Source: Candidatus Sulfopaludibacter sp. SbA3 (GTDB lineage Bacteria > Acidobacteriota > Terriglobia > Bryobacterales > Bryobacteraceae). From it: a stretch of 64,000 nucleotides of DNA. Made by a program: the position numbers and the translations under genes. Position 1 is the first letter of the stretch. Each line of letters starts with the position of its first letter. The notes beneath the pieces were generated by a model. It had not been told where the DNA came from, ran no database searches, and saw only the letters and a list, made by a program, of their open reading frames with translations. The stretch spans positions 124,001 through 188,000 of the forward strand of contig CAMDCN010000005.1 of NCBI GenBank assembly GCA_945890485.1, written 5' to 3'. Below are positions 45,415 to 54,490 of the stretch, piece by piece.

Positions 45415-46114
45415 GCGTCGTCCCCTCCTGGTTCAAAATCTGCCCGCTGGCCACCGCGTCGCCCAACTGCTCCATTACGATCCGCCGCATCTGGAACTGC
45501 TGCTCTTCAATCGACTGCGAAGCGTCGATGACGTGAAAGCCCATCTCTTCCACCATCGATTCGTACTGCTCCAGAATCCGGCCTTGAAAAATGCGGAACG
45601 ACTCTTCCACCCGCTTCGCCAGATTCAAATCCATGCCGGCCTCGTAGTACTTGATCGAATCGCGCCCGCCGAGAATCCGCCCCAGTGCCACTTCGAGCGG
45701 CACCCGGAAGTAGAACGCCAGGTTTGGCTGAATCGCGAATCGGTAAAGGTTTCGCACCCAGCGCGGCGACACCCCCCGCACCACATCGCGCGCAAACGCG
45801 GTGTAGGCGAACCGGTCAGCGCAAACAATCGCGCCCGCCTTCAGTAGCGGAATAATGTACCGCTCCTGCCGGTCCGCGAAGTCCGTCGCATGGATCAGGC
45901 TGAATGTTGTCGGCGTGAACATCATCTTCTTTTTGCCGCGCCGCGTCGTATCGCTGACGAGCGGTGACGAGTTCCATTCGCTGAACGCCACCGCCAGCCC
46001 TTGCGCCCGCAGCCATTGGCTCAGTAGCGCCAATTGCGTGGATTTTCCGGAGCCATCGATACCCTCAACAATGATCAGCTTGCCCTTGAATCGATTCGGG
46101 GTCAGTAGTTGCAT
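45383..46114 (-). CDS. tmk: Thymidylate kinase (dTMP kinase) family protein
   Basis: 243 residues from the ATG at 46112-46114; a TTG six codons earlier is possible. It has a canonical P-loop (GIDGSGKST), the DR motif in CADRFAYTAFARD and a lid region. dTMP kinases phosphorylate dTMP to dTDP for DNA synthesis; bacterial enzymes are about 205-215 residues, so this one is longer and has an unusual middle. A good -10 hexamer (TATAAT on the minus strand, 46132-46137) precedes it without a clear -35. It heads the tmk, tmk-like, aldolase operon. The gene symbol reflects family only. Confidence 0.8.
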   Translation of the reverse strand: MQLLTPNRFKGKLIIVEGIDGSGKSTQLALLSQWLRAQGLAVAFSEWNSSPLVSDTTRRGKKKMMFTPTTFSLIHATDFADRQERYIIPLLKAGAIVCADRFAYTAFARDVVRGVSPRWVRNLYRFAIQPNLAFYFRVPLEVALGRILGGRDSIKYYEAGMDLNLAKRVEESFRIFQGRILEQYESMVEEMGFHVIDASQSIEEQQFQMRRIVMEQLGDAVASGQILNQEGTTHAFEATTPVL

Positions 46115-46174
46115 GGGAATAAGCTTCGACAATTATAGCCGTAGCCCCCATGACCCTTATCATGTAGAGGAACC

Positions 46175-47704
46175 ATGCCCCGCTACGCCGCTATCGACAT
46201 TGGAAGCAACTCCACACGCCTCGCCGTAGCCGAGGTCAATCCCGGTGAGCCCTGGAAGATGCTCGCGGCAGACCGCGAGGTCACCCGCCTCGGCACCAGC
46301 GTGTTCACGGAAGGCGCCATCTCGAAAGAGGCGATGGAACTGCTCATCCGCACCCTGACCCGCTTTGCGGCCACATACCATCGCCTCGGCGCGACTGGCG
46401 TTCGGGCAGTCGCCACGAGTGCTGTCCGCGACGCGCGCAATCAGGAAGACTTTCTCTACCGCGCCAGCCAAGCCGTCGGCGCGCCGGTCGAAATCATCTC
46501 CGGCCTCGAGGAGTCACGGCTCATCAATGCCGGCGTCCAGGCCGTGTGGCCGAACCCCGACGAGCGTGTCCTCATCATCGATATCGGCGGCGGTAGCGCG
46601 GAAGTCATTGTCTCCGACGGCGGCAAACTCGAAAGCGGCATCTCCCGGCCCCTCGGCGCGGTGCGCCTGAAAGAGATGTTCCTCCAAGGCGATCCCCCCG
46701 TGCGGGAGCAACTCGAACGCCTCTACGCCTACATCGACGAGAAGCTCGCCCCCGCCCTAAAACGCACCGGCTTGGGCAACTTCGATCGCGCCATCGCCAC
46801 CTCTTCCACCGCCGCCGCGGTTGTGAGCGCCCTCAACAAAATCCCTCGCAAAGAACGCGACCGCGCCGACCGCCTTTCCGCCACCACTGCCGACATCGGC
46901 GACCTTGAAAACTTCCTCGCCAAGTCGACTCTCGCCGCGCGCCGAAAAGTACCTGGGATCGGCCCCCGCCGCGCCGAAATCATCGTCGCCGGCATCAGCG
47001 TCCTGCACCGCATTCTGAAAGCCTACGGCCAAACCGAAGTCTTCTACTCCACGGCCGGCGTCCGTGACGGCATCATCGCCGACCTCGCCGAGCGCCGCAG
47101 CGGCAGCGACCTCACCCGGATGACCAAGGAGCAGCGCCAGGTGATCGAGTCCATGGCCCGCCGCTACGCCGTGGACATGAAACACGCCCGGCAAACGGCC
47201 CACCTCGCCAATTCGCTCTTCGTCGGTCTCCAACCGCTGCACCAACTCCCCGCCGGCGCGGGCAAGCTCCTTGAAGCCGCCGCCTATCTTCTCGATTCCG
47301 GCCATTACGTCAGCGACATGGCCCACCACAAGCACAGCTATTACCTTGTCGCCCATGGCGACCTGCCTGCCTTCACCAACGAAGAACGGCAGACCATCGC
47401 CCTGCTCTGCCGCTTCCACCGCAAGTCCATGCCCCAGGCTCGTCATGGATTTTTCCAGGATCTCACCGCTGCGGTTAAGAAAACGGTCCTCTGGCTCGTG
47501 CCGATTGTCCGGCTCGCCGATAGTCTCGCTGGCAGCCCGGACCACCACGCGGAATCCGCCCGCGTCCATATTTCACCCAAAGCCGTCACCATCCTTCTCG
47601 AAGAAGAGGGCAACATCAATCTCGAACTCTGGGCCGGTGAGCGTGTCGCCGATGTGTTTCGACAAATCTACGGCCGCGAGTTGGCGCTGACGCTGGCTTC
47701 GTAG
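46175..47704 (+). CDS. Exopolyphosphatase / guanosine pentaphosphate phosphatase family protein
   Basis: 509 residues. The N-terminal ASKHA phosphatase domain has IDIGSNSTRLAV (residues 7-18), GVRAVATSAVRDARN and IIDIGGGSAEV. The C-terminal region after about residue 310 is HD-like (HARQTAHLANSLF, YLLDSGHYV, MAHHKHSYYLV). Members cut polyphosphate or convert pppGpp to ppGpp; which one applies cannot be told. The ATG has AGGAA a few bases upstream. It is divergent from tmk across a short gap and is followed by tRNA-Gln, whose promoter may lie in its 3' end. Confidence 0.93.
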   Translation: MPRYAAIDIGSNSTRLAVAEVNPGEPWKMLAADREVTRLGTSVFTEGAISKEAMELLIRTLTRFAATYHRLGATGVRAVATSAVRDARNQEDFLYRASQAVGAPVEIISGLEESRLINAGVQAVWPNPDERVLIIDIGGGSAEVIVSDGGKLESGISRPLGAVRLKEMFLQGDPPVREQLERLYAYIDEKLAPALKRTGLGNFDRAIATSSTAAAVVSALNKIPRKERDRADRLSATTADIGDLENFLAKSTLAARRKVPGIGPRRAEIIVAGISVLHRILKAYGQTEVFYSTAGVRDGIIADLAERRSGSDLTRMTKEQRQVIESMARRYAVDMKHARQTAHLANSLFVGLQPLHQLPAGAGKLLEAAAYLLDSGHYVSDMAHHKHSYYLVAHGDLPAFTNEERQTIALLCRFHRKSMPQARHGFFQDLTAAVKKTVLWLVPIVRLADSLAGSPDHHAESARVHISPKAVTILLEEEGNINLELWAGERVADVFRQIYGRELALTLAS

Positions 47705-47710
47705 TAAACT
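47681..47710 (+). promoter_or_regulatory. Candidate promoter of the tRNA-Gln gene
   Basis: A -35-like TTGGCG (47681-47686) and a -10-like TAAACT (47705-47710) are 18 bases apart, and the tRNA starts 17 bases after the -10. It overlaps the last codons of the ppx/gppA gene. Assignment rests on sequence match alone. Confidence 0.45.
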
Positions 47711-47727
47711 GAAAATTCGCCCGGCGT

Positions 47728-47801
47728 TGGGAGATCGTTCAATGGTAGGACTGCAGACTCTGACTCTGCCTATCGGGGTTCGAATCCCTGTCTCCCAGCC
47801 A
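47728..47801 (+). tRNA. tRNA-Gln (anticodon CTG), CCA encoded
   Basis: A complete cloverleaf: acceptor TGGGAGA (47728-47734) pairs with TCTCCCA (47791-47797); D stem GTTC/GGAC; anticodon stem GCAGA/TCTGC with loop CTCTGAC, giving anticodon CTG for Gln codon CAG; T arm with TTCGAAT. The discriminator is G and CCA is encoded. All stems pair, so it should be functional. Confidence 0.97.
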
Positions 47802-47809
47802 TAATTTTG

Positions 47810-47835
47810 TTGCCGTCCGGTCCTGTGGACGGTAA
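47810..47835 (+). terminator. Hairpin after tRNA-Gln, possible terminator
   Basis: Bases 47810-47818 pair with 47827-47835 (nine pairs including one G-U) around an 8-base loop. Only a weak T-run follows (CTTTGGGCTTA), so it is either an inefficient intrinsic terminator or a 3' processing signal of the tRNA transcript. Confidence 0.4.
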
Positions 47836-47878
47836 CTTTGGGCTTATAGAAAGCGTTAATCTGGTTGTAGTGTATCCG

Positions 47879-50161
47879 ATGCGCCTTCTAGCCCCGTTTA
47901 GCTTATTCGCCGTCAGCGCCGCTCTTGCCCAGTCGCCAACGTTTGAGCATTCCGTTCAACCGGTGATCAGCAAGTCCTGCGTCGCCTGCCACAATGACCG
48001 GTCAGCCGCCGGTGGGCTGAATATTGTTCCGTTCCAAAACCAAGCCAGTCTGGCTTCGAACCGGGACGATTGGGAAAGGATCATTCAGAAGATCCGCACG
48101 GGGGAAATGCCTCCCAAGGGCATGCCCAGGCCGACGCAGGCCCAAGCCGATGAGCTGATGTCGTTCGTCACGGCGGAGTTTGATCGCGCCGACAAACTCG
48201 TCAAGCCCGATCCTGGCCGGGTCACCGCTCGCCGCCTGAACCGGAACGAATACACGAATACCATTCGCGACCTGCTCGGCGTCGATTTCCGCGCCGACCG
48301 CGACTTTCCCACCGATGACTCTGGCTATGGCTTCGACAACATCGGTGACGTGCTGACCATCTCCCCCATCCTGATGGAGAAGTACCTCAACGCTGCCGAA
48401 CGCATCGCCGCGCGAGCTATTGGCGCCGACCCGCTGCCAAAGCCCGTCGAAAAGCTCTATCACAATCGAGACAAGGCGATCCGCCGCATCGACCGCAGTA
48501 CGATTGAAGCCTCCCATCGCGTCGATTTCGAAGGCGAGTACACCATTCGCTTCGGCCTCCCCGGCGAGCGCGGCCCTGACGCCGCCCCGGTAAAGCTTGG
48601 GTTGTGGATGGACGGCAAGCTGCTGCATACGCTGATGGCCGAAACGAAGCCGTCGAAGCTTGTCTACTTCAATCCCTACTCGGAAGAGGAGATGCGCCTC
48701 TCGCTGCCCGAAGGCGACCATGTCTTCCGCGTCGGCTTCATCGACGATCCCTTCGTCAAAGACCTCACCGACAAAGAGGCCTACAGCAACAAGAAGAATA
48801 AGTGGATCGAATCGATTCTGTTCATTGGGCCGTTCCCGGAGAAGACGGAGCGCCCGAGCCGCAAGAAGCTGATGACCTGCGACCCGAAGTCCGGGGATGC
48901 CTGCATCGAGACGATTCTCTCGAATCTCGCCCGCCGCGCCTACCGCCGGCCGGTTGCCAAGGATGAGGTCGCCAAGCTCACTCGTTTTGTCGGCATCGCC
49001 AAGCAGGAAGGCCTTTCGACCGAGCAAGGTCTCCAACTCGCGATCCAGGCGGTGCTCGTTTCGCCGCATTTCCTGTTCCGGGTGGAGCGTGACTCCGACC
49101 CCACCGAGCCCCGTCAAGTCACCGACCTTGAACTCGCCTCCCGCCTCAGCTACTTCCTCTGGAGCTCCATGCCCGATGAAGAGTTGTTGCAGTTGGCCGA
49201 GTCGAACAAGCTCCGGGCCGCACTCGATGGCCAGATCAAGCGGATGCTCGCCGATCCCAAGGCCTCTGCCTTCGCCGAAAACTTCGCAGGCCAATGGCTC
49301 GAGATTCGAAACCTCGATAGCGTCAAGCCAGACCCCGTGAAGTTCCCTGCCTGGAATGCCGAACTTCGCGATGCCATGAAGACCGAAACTCGGCTCTTCT
49401 TCCAGGCGATGCTCACCGACAATCGCCCAATGGCTGAATTTATCGATGCCAAGTTCACCTTCTTGAACGAGACCCTCGCCAAGCATTACGGCATCGAAGG
49501 CGTCACGGGCGACGAGTTCCGCCGCGTCGAACTCTCGAACCCGCAACGCGGGGGCATCCTGACGCACGCCAGCGTCCTGACCGTTTCGAGCTACCCGACC
49601 CGTACCTCCCCCGTCATTCGCGGGAAGTACATCCTGCAGAATATCCTCGGCGCGCCGCCTCCGGCGCCTCCACCCGACGTTCCCGCGCTCGACGAAGAGA
49701 AGATGGCCACCGCCGGCTCTCTCCGTCAGCAAATGGAAAAGCACCGCACGAATCCTACTTGCGCTTCCTGCCACAACCGCATGGACGTTCTCGGCTTTGG
49801 GCTTGAGAACTACGATGGTATCGGCACTTGGCGCACCAAGGACGGCAAATTCGACCTCGATACCTCTGGTATCATGCCCAACGGCAAGTCTTTCCAGAGC
49901 CCGTCGGAAATGCGCGTCGTTCTTCAGTCCGAGCTTCCCGATTTCGCCCGCTGCGTCACCGAAAAGATGCTGACCTACGCCCTAGGCCGTGGTTTGGAGC
50001 GGTATGATCGGAGAACAATCGATTCCATCACCAAAACTCTGGCGCCCGCCAACTACCCGTTCCAGGCGCTTGTGAAAGAAATTGTGCAGAGCCTGCCGTT
50101 CCAGATGCGGCGTGGCGAAACACCACGTGAAAACTCCAGCAAGCAGGTAGCCAACCGATGA
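47879..50161 (+). CDS. DUF1587/DUF1592/DUF1588/DUF1585 planctomycete-type cytochrome protein
   Basis: 760 residues from the ATG at 47879, which starts a signal peptide (MRLLAPFSLFAVSAALA). A cytochrome-like CVACH follows near residue 34. DUF1587 (RLNRNEYTNTIRDLLGVDF), DUF1592 (LASRLSYFLWSSMPDEEL), DUF1588 (RGGILTHASVL; a second heme-like motif CASCH) and C-terminal DUF1585 (VTEKMLTYALGRGLERYD) follow in the usual order. The protein is exported; its reaction is unknown. Its stop overlaps the start of the DUF1552 gene, its standard partner in Acidobacteriota and Planctomycetota. Confidence 0.93.
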   Translation: MRLLAPFSLFAVSAALAQSPTFEHSVQPVISKSCVACHNDRSAAGGLNIVPFQNQASLASNRDDWERIIQKIRTGEMPPKGMPRPTQAQADELMSFVTAEFDRADKLVKPDPGRVTARRLNRNEYTNTIRDLLGVDFRADRDFPTDDSGYGFDNIGDVLTISPILMEKYLNAAERIAARAIGADPLPKPVEKLYHNRDKAIRRIDRSTIEASHRVDFEGEYTIRFGLPGERGPDAAPVKLGLWMDGKLLHTLMAETKPSKLVYFNPYSEEEMRLSLPEGDHVFRVGFIDDPFVKDLTDKEAYSNKKNKWIESILFIGPFPEKTERPSRKKLMTCDPKSGDACIETILSNLARRAYRRPVAKDEVAKLTRFVGIAKQEGLSTEQGLQLAIQAVLVSPHFLFRVERDSDPTEPRQVTDLELASRLSYFLWSSMPDEELLQLAESNKLRAALDGQIKRMLADPKASAFAENFAGQWLEIRNLDSVKPDPVKFPAWNAELRDAMKTETRLFFQAMLTDNRPMAEFIDAKFTFLNETLAKHYGIEGVTGDEFRRVELSNPQRGGILTHASVLTVSSYPTRTSPVIRGKYILQNILGAPPPAPPPDVPALDEEKMATAGSLRQQMEKHRTNPTCASCHNRMDVLGFGLENYDGIGTWRTKDGKFDLDTSGIMPNGKSFQSPSEMRVVLQSELPDFARCVTEKMLTYALGRGLERYDRRTIDSITKTLAPANYPFQALVKEIVQSLPFQMRRGETPRENSSKQVANR

Positions 50162-51504
50162 TGATCACCCGTAAAGCACTTCCCCGTCGCACCTTTCTTC
50201 GCGGTCTCGGAGCCGCCATCGCGATTCCGGCGATGGATGCCATGGCGCCTGCTATGGCGTCCAGCCAGCTTCCCGGCAAAGCGCCGGTTCGTATGGCCTT
50301 CGTCTACGTGCCGAACGGGATCGTCGACCATAAATTGTGGAACGTCGCCGAAGGTCCCATTGGGGCCCTGCCGCGCTTGTTGAAGCCCCTCGAAGGCTTC
50401 CAGGGCGACATGCTCCACCTTGGCAACCTGACCCACAACGGCGGCCGCGCCCTGCTTGATGGCCCCGGTGACCACGGTCGTTGCTGCGGCGGCTACCTGA
50501 GTGGCGTCCAGCCCCGCAAGACTGCGGTCGACATCAAAGCCGGCATCACCTGTGATCAGATCGTCGCTAACAAAGTCGGCAGCGGCACCCGCTTCGCTTC
50601 GCTCGAAGTCGGCCTGGAAGACGGCCGCCAGGCCGGCGACTGCGACTCCGGCTACTCCTGCGCGTATACGAACAACCTGTCGTGGCGCAGCGAGACCCAG
50701 CCGATGCCTCCCATCCTGAACCCGCGCGCCCTGTTTGAGCGGCTGTTCGGCACCGGCCAGATCCTCAGCCCGGAAGCTCGCGCCCGCCAGGGTAAGTTCC
50801 GCCGCAGCATCATCGACTTCGTGACGGACGATACGCGCAAGCTGCAGTCAAACCTCGGCCCCACGGACCGGCGTAAGCTCGACGAGTATCTCTCCTCCAT
50901 CCGCGCCATCGAGAAGCAGCTTGAAAAGGCGGAGAACGACAACGCCCAGATCAACCCCGGCATGGACAAGCCCTACGGCATTCCGGCCGATTTCGCCGAG
51001 CACTTCAAGCTCATGACGGATATGATCACGGTCGCCTTCCAGTCCGATATGACCCGCGTCGTGACGTTCCTCGTCACCCGCGAAGGCACCTCGCGTTCGT
51101 ACCGTGAGATCGGCATCTCCGACGGCCACCACCCGCTGACGCACCACATGTTCAATCCGGCGTCGATCGAAAAGGTCGCCCAGATCAACACCTATCACGT
51201 GAAGCAGTTCGCCGGCTGGCTCGAGAAGTTAAAGGCTTCGAAGGAAGGCGACTCGAACATCCTCGACAACTCAATGATCGTCTACGGCGCCGGACTCGCT
51301 GACGGCAACCGGCACAACCACGAAGACCTGCCTACGCTGATGTTCGGTAAGGGGGGCGGTTCGTTCAAGACCGGCCGTCGCATCGTGTATCGCAAAGAGA
51401 CTCCGATCTCGAACATGTACGTCACGATGATGGATCGGATGGGTGTTAACGTTGAGCACTTTGGTGAATCCACGGGACGCCTTGACGGTTTGAACCTGAG
51501 CTAA
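50158..51504 (+). CDS. DUF1552 domain protein with Tat signal
   Basis: 448 residues. A twin-arginine signal (PRRTFLRGLGAAIAIPAMD) leads into a DUF1552 body, related to DUF1501 and the alkaline phosphatase fold; VRMAFVYVPNGIVDHKLW and GDHGRCCGGYLSG are typical of the family. It is translationally coupled (ATGA) to the DUF1592 protein and is followed five bases later by a nucleoside-hydrolase-like gene. The two probably act as an exported pair of unknown reaction. Confidence 0.93.
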   Translation: MMITRKALPRRTFLRGLGAAIAIPAMDAMAPAMASSQLPGKAPVRMAFVYVPNGIVDHKLWNVAEGPIGALPRLLKPLEGFQGDMLHLGNLTHNGGRALLDGPGDHGRCCGGYLSGVQPRKTAVDIKAGITCDQIVANKVGSGTRFASLEVGLEDGRQAGDCDSGYSCAYTNNLSWRSETQPMPPILNPRALFERLFGTGQILSPEARARQGKFRRSIIDFVTDDTRKLQSNLGPTDRRKLDEYLSSIRAIEKQLEKAENDNAQINPGMDKPYGIPADFAEHFKLMTDMITVAFQSDMTRVVTFLVTREGTSRSYREIGISDGHHPLTHHMFNPASIEKVAQINTYHVKQFAGWLEKLKASKEGDSNILDNSMIVYGAGLADGNRHNHEDLPTLMFGKGGGSFKTGRRIVYRKETPISNMYVTMMDRMGVNVEHFGESTGRLDGLNLS

Positions 51505-51509
51505 GCCCC

Positions 51510-52562
51510 ATGCAAGCCATTGGCGCGGCCAAACCCCCTCTGGGCGTCATCTTTGACGCCGATCTTGGGAATGCCATCGACGCCGTACTCGCTATGGCCG
51601 TCCTCTACGGATTGGACGGTAAGAACGAGTGCCGCGTCGTGGCTACCACGGTGTCGAAACACACCCTCGCCTCGGCCGCTATGGCCGAGGTCATCGCCCG
51701 CTTTTACGCCGGTACGGTCAGCGCCGACTTCGGCGCCGTCGGTCGCGGCCTACCGGTGGGCATGTCCATCGCCGGCAAGTCACCGGAAGAAACGCCGCTA
51801 TTGAAAGGTGTGCTGGGCCGGCAGAACGCTGAAGGCAAGCCGGTCTACAACCACGGCATCCTGCAGTTGAACGATACCGCCGACGTTCACGCGGTGATCC
51901 GCAATGCCTACACTTCGCAGCAGGATCTGAACTGCATCACGGTTCTTGCCGGACCGGCCACGGATCTCGCCGGAGTCCTCGGTCTCCCCGGGGTGAAGGA
52001 ACTGATCAAGCAGAAGTGCAAGGCGCTCGTGTGGGCTCCGGAGCGCCTGGGTATCGACTCGGCCGCCGCTCAGAAAGTGCTCGCCGAATGGCCGACGCCG
52101 ATCTATATCGCGATGCCAGAACTCGGCGCTGCCGTGAAATTCCCGGCCACTGCGGTGGACACCAACTTCGCTTGGTCGGAGGTGCATCCCATCGCCGATG
52201 CCTATCGCGCGGCGCAACCGATGCCGTATGACGCCACGACGGCCGCCGTCGCCGCGGTGCTCTACGCCGTGAAGCCCGAAGGCTTCTTCACCCTTTCTCC
52301 GGCCGGAACCGCGACGCTCTCGCCGAAGAACACGATCTTCTGGAAGGCCGGTCCTGGACAGCATCATTTGCTGCAACTCGACCCCGCACAGAAGGCAACC
52401 GTGCTCGAAACGATGACCACCTTAGCCAGCGCCAAGCCGGTACCCCGTGCCCCGCGCCGCCGCCGGCCGCCAGTGGTTGACCCGGCAAAAGCAGATCCGG
52501 CGAAAGTCGATCCGGCCAAGCCGGCAGACCCGGCTAAGCCTATCGAGCCCACGAAGCCGTAA
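51510..52562 (+). CDS. Divergent nucleoside-hydrolase-like protein with Pro-Ala-Lys tail
   Basis: 350 residues. The body resembles inosine/uridine-preferring nucleoside hydrolases (VIFDADLGNAIDAVLAMAVL), but the calcium-binding DxDxxxDD signature is altered: the second Asp pair is replaced by N-A-I-D. Residues near 150 (VLAGPATDLAGVL) match the family. The last 45 residues are a low-complexity tail with repeats of the type DPAKxDPAK. No signal peptide is evident. Hydrolase activity on nucleosides is uncertain because of the altered metal site. It is the third gene of the DUF1592-DUF1552 operon. Confidence 0.72.
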   Translation: MQAIGAAKPPLGVIFDADLGNAIDAVLAMAVLYGLDGKNECRVVATTVSKHTLASAAMAEVIARFYAGTVSADFGAVGRGLPVGMSIAGKSPEETPLLKGVLGRQNAEGKPVYNHGILQLNDTADVHAVIRNAYTSQQDLNCITVLAGPATDLAGVLGLPGVKELIKQKCKALVWAPERLGIDSAAAQKVLAEWPTPIYIAMPELGAAVKFPATAVDTNFAWSEVHPIADAYRAAQPMPYDATTAAVAAVLYAVKPEGFFTLSPAGTATLSPKNTIFWKAGPGQHHLLQLDPAQKATVLETMTTLASAKPVPRAPRRRRPPVVDPAKADPAKVDPAKPADPAKPIEPTKP

Positions 52563-53024
52563 CTACTCCACCCGCTCGTAGATTAGCAAGTTTCGAAACT
52601 TCTTCCCCGACGGCAGCGAACCGCGAGAATCAATCGTCATTCGTTTGCCGTCCGGTGAGATGGTCCGTGTCGCCTCCACGGTCACTTTGCCGTCAAGTTG
52701 GAACACTTGGTCCACCCGATCCGGGCTCCGCAAAAACAGCGCAACCGAGTTGTACAGGCTTCCACCCTGAAACGGATACTGCTTCCCGTCGTATTTCGCG
52801 GTGAACTCAGTATGGAAGGGCTTGCCCGCCATGCTCGTCCCGTCGTGCAGGAACTTTACCCCGTCTCCGTCCTTTACCCACTGCCGCCTGGACTCTTTGG
52901 GTCCCTGCCCCGACTCGTACGTCGAGGCTTCCTTCAAAAACCGCCACTTCCCGATTCCCCGATCGACTTTCGCCTGTGCGAGCAATCCGCCCGCGGCCAG
53001 AATCAACACATTGCGACGTAGCAT
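52563..53024 (-). CDS. Small secreted hypothetical protein
   Basis: 153 residues with a signal peptide (RRNVLILAAGGLLAQA). The mature part is rich in beta-strand-forming and charged residues (GKWRFLKEASTY, TEFTAKYDGKQYPFQGG, IDSRGSLPSGKKFRN), suggesting a lipocalin-like or small beta-sandwich fold; I cannot name the family with confidence. It abuts the convergent nucleoside-hydrolase-like gene and follows the DUF4097 gene by 11 bases, so it may be the last gene of the second ECF operon. Confidence 0.65.
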   Translation of the reverse strand: MLRRNVLILAAGGLLAQAKVDRGIGKWRFLKEASTYESGQGPKESRRQWVKDGDGVKFLHDGTSMAGKPFHTEFTAKYDGKQYPFQGGSLYNSVALFLRSPDRVDQVFQLDGKVTVEATRTISPDGKRMTIDSRGSLPSGKKFRNLLIYERVE

Positions 53025-53035
53025 CGCACGATAGT

Positions 53036-54487
53036 CTACTGCACGCTGCGTTGCAAAGGAATCGGGGGCATCGGCGGCGCCGGCGGAACCGCGGGGATCG
53101 CCTCTGCCGGCTTCGGTGTATCGCTCGTCACGAACCGGTCATCCGACTTCCGCACCCGAATCTCACCTCGGTCCGTTTCCAGTTGCAGCCGTGGACCACC
53201 GCCCACATTCCCGCTCAAGGTTCCGCCCCGCTCCTCGCTCTTTTTCAGTAGCGGAGAACCGTAGTCGTTTTCAATCTCGCCGCGCCGCGTCTTCGCCGCC
53301 AGTTCAAACCTTGCCGCCGTCGGCAGAATCAGTTCAATCTCGCCCGCGTTCGTTTTGGCTTCCATCTTCCCAAACGCGGTACCGGATGGCCGCAGCGTGA
53401 TGTCTCCCCGCTCTACGTCCACGTCGATCGTGTCGGTAAACCCGCTCAACTCCACGTCTTTCGATTTCGCCCGCAGCACCAACGGACCCGTCACATCACT
53501 CCCCGTCATTGCACCGCCGGCGAATCGCAGCGTTCCCGCCACCTTTTCGACCCGCAGGTTCGTCGAAGGCCCCTCAAACCGCAACTGCCGCGCGATCTGC
53601 CGGAACGTCAAATCGCCCGAATAGCTACCGTTCACCGAAACCGTTCCGCCGATGCTCTCAATCTCGACATCGTCGCCCCGGCCCTTGACTTCGACATTGC
53701 CCTTCACATTCGTCGCTCGAATAATGTCGCTCCGGCGCAAGTCCGCCCGTACATTCCCGCCAACATTGTTCAAACGGACGCCAGCGTTCTCGCTGCTGAT
53801 CTCCACATCGCCACCGACGTTCTCGAGGTCGATATCGCCGTAACGGCCCTTCGTCTCCACCCGAGCGCCCTTGGGCACTTGAATCTCCAGATTAGCCCGC
53901 ATCTGCGGTCCGCTCGAAACACGGTCTAGATTCGTGCGGACGATGATGGTATCCCCCTCTTTCACCAGTTGGAAGTCCGATCGCTTGTCATCCCGGTCCG
54001 CATCCTCCCGGCTCATCGCCCGGATCGTCTTCGTCCCGGTCACCCGAACCTCCTCGGACTCGATGCCCGTGATTCGCGTATTCCCCCTCGCGTTGTCGAT
54101 CAGGATCCGCGGCGTCTTGCCAGCCGCCAGGGTTCCGTTCACCGGATAGTCGTACGCCTCTCCCATCAACTCCCAGGCGCCCAACGAAATCCGGTTGCCC
54201 CAGACGTTCCGCTGCTTTATGCCCCAGAAGATACTCGAGCCCACCAGGCAGATGAAGACTACCATCACCCATTCGCCGCCTGTCACACCCTGCCGTGCCG
54301 TCAGTTGACCTTTCTGGTTCCAAACCAGCACCTCCACCAGGCGGAGCATGCCCCAGGCAATCAGCCCGTACGGCCAATACTGGCTCACCAGATCCAACAG
54401 TTGCAGCCCCGGTATGAAGTTTCGCAGGAGAAACAGCAACCCGATGACGATCAAGATGATTGGCCCTACTATCGAAGCGCGGCGCAT
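53036..54487 (-). CDS. Membrane-anchored DUF4097 beta-helix protein
   Basis: 483 residues. The first 100 residues hold two to three membrane segments (IVGPIILIVIGLLFLL, YGLIAWGMLRLVEVLV, WVMVVFICLVGSSIFW), like LiaI/LiaF proteins. From about residue 130 a long DUF4097-type beta-strand repeat region follows (GDIDLENVGGDVEISSENAG) whose strands repeat the pattern G-x-V-x-[IV]-x-x, as in a right-handed beta-helix. A proline-rich tail ends the protein. Such proteins sense or respond to cell-envelope stress in other bacteria; that fits the co-transcribed ECF sigma factor. Confidence 0.85.
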   Translation of the reverse strand: MRRASIVGPIILIVIGLLFLLRNFIPGLQLLDLVSQYWPYGLIAWGMLRLVEVLVWNQKGQLTARQGVTGGEWVMVVFICLVGSSIFWGIKQRNVWGNRISLGAWELMGEAYDYPVNGTLAAGKTPRILIDNARGNTRITGIESEEVRVTGTKTIRAMSREDADRDDKRSDFQLVKEGDTIIVRTNLDRVSSGPQMRANLEIQVPKGARVETKGRYGDIDLENVGGDVEISSENAGVRLNNVGGNVRADLRRSDIIRATNVKGNVEVKGRGDDVEIESIGGTVSVNGSYSGDLTFRQIARQLRFEGPSTNLRVEKVAGTLRFAGGAMTGSDVTGPLVLRAKSKDVELSGFTDTIDVDVERGDITLRPSGTAFGKMEAKTNAGEIELILPTAARFELAAKTRRGEIENDYGSPLLKKSEERGGTLSGNVGGGPRLQLETDRGEIRVRKSDDRFVTSDTPKPAEAIPAVPPAPPMPPIPLQRSVQ

Positions 54488-54490
54488 GGC

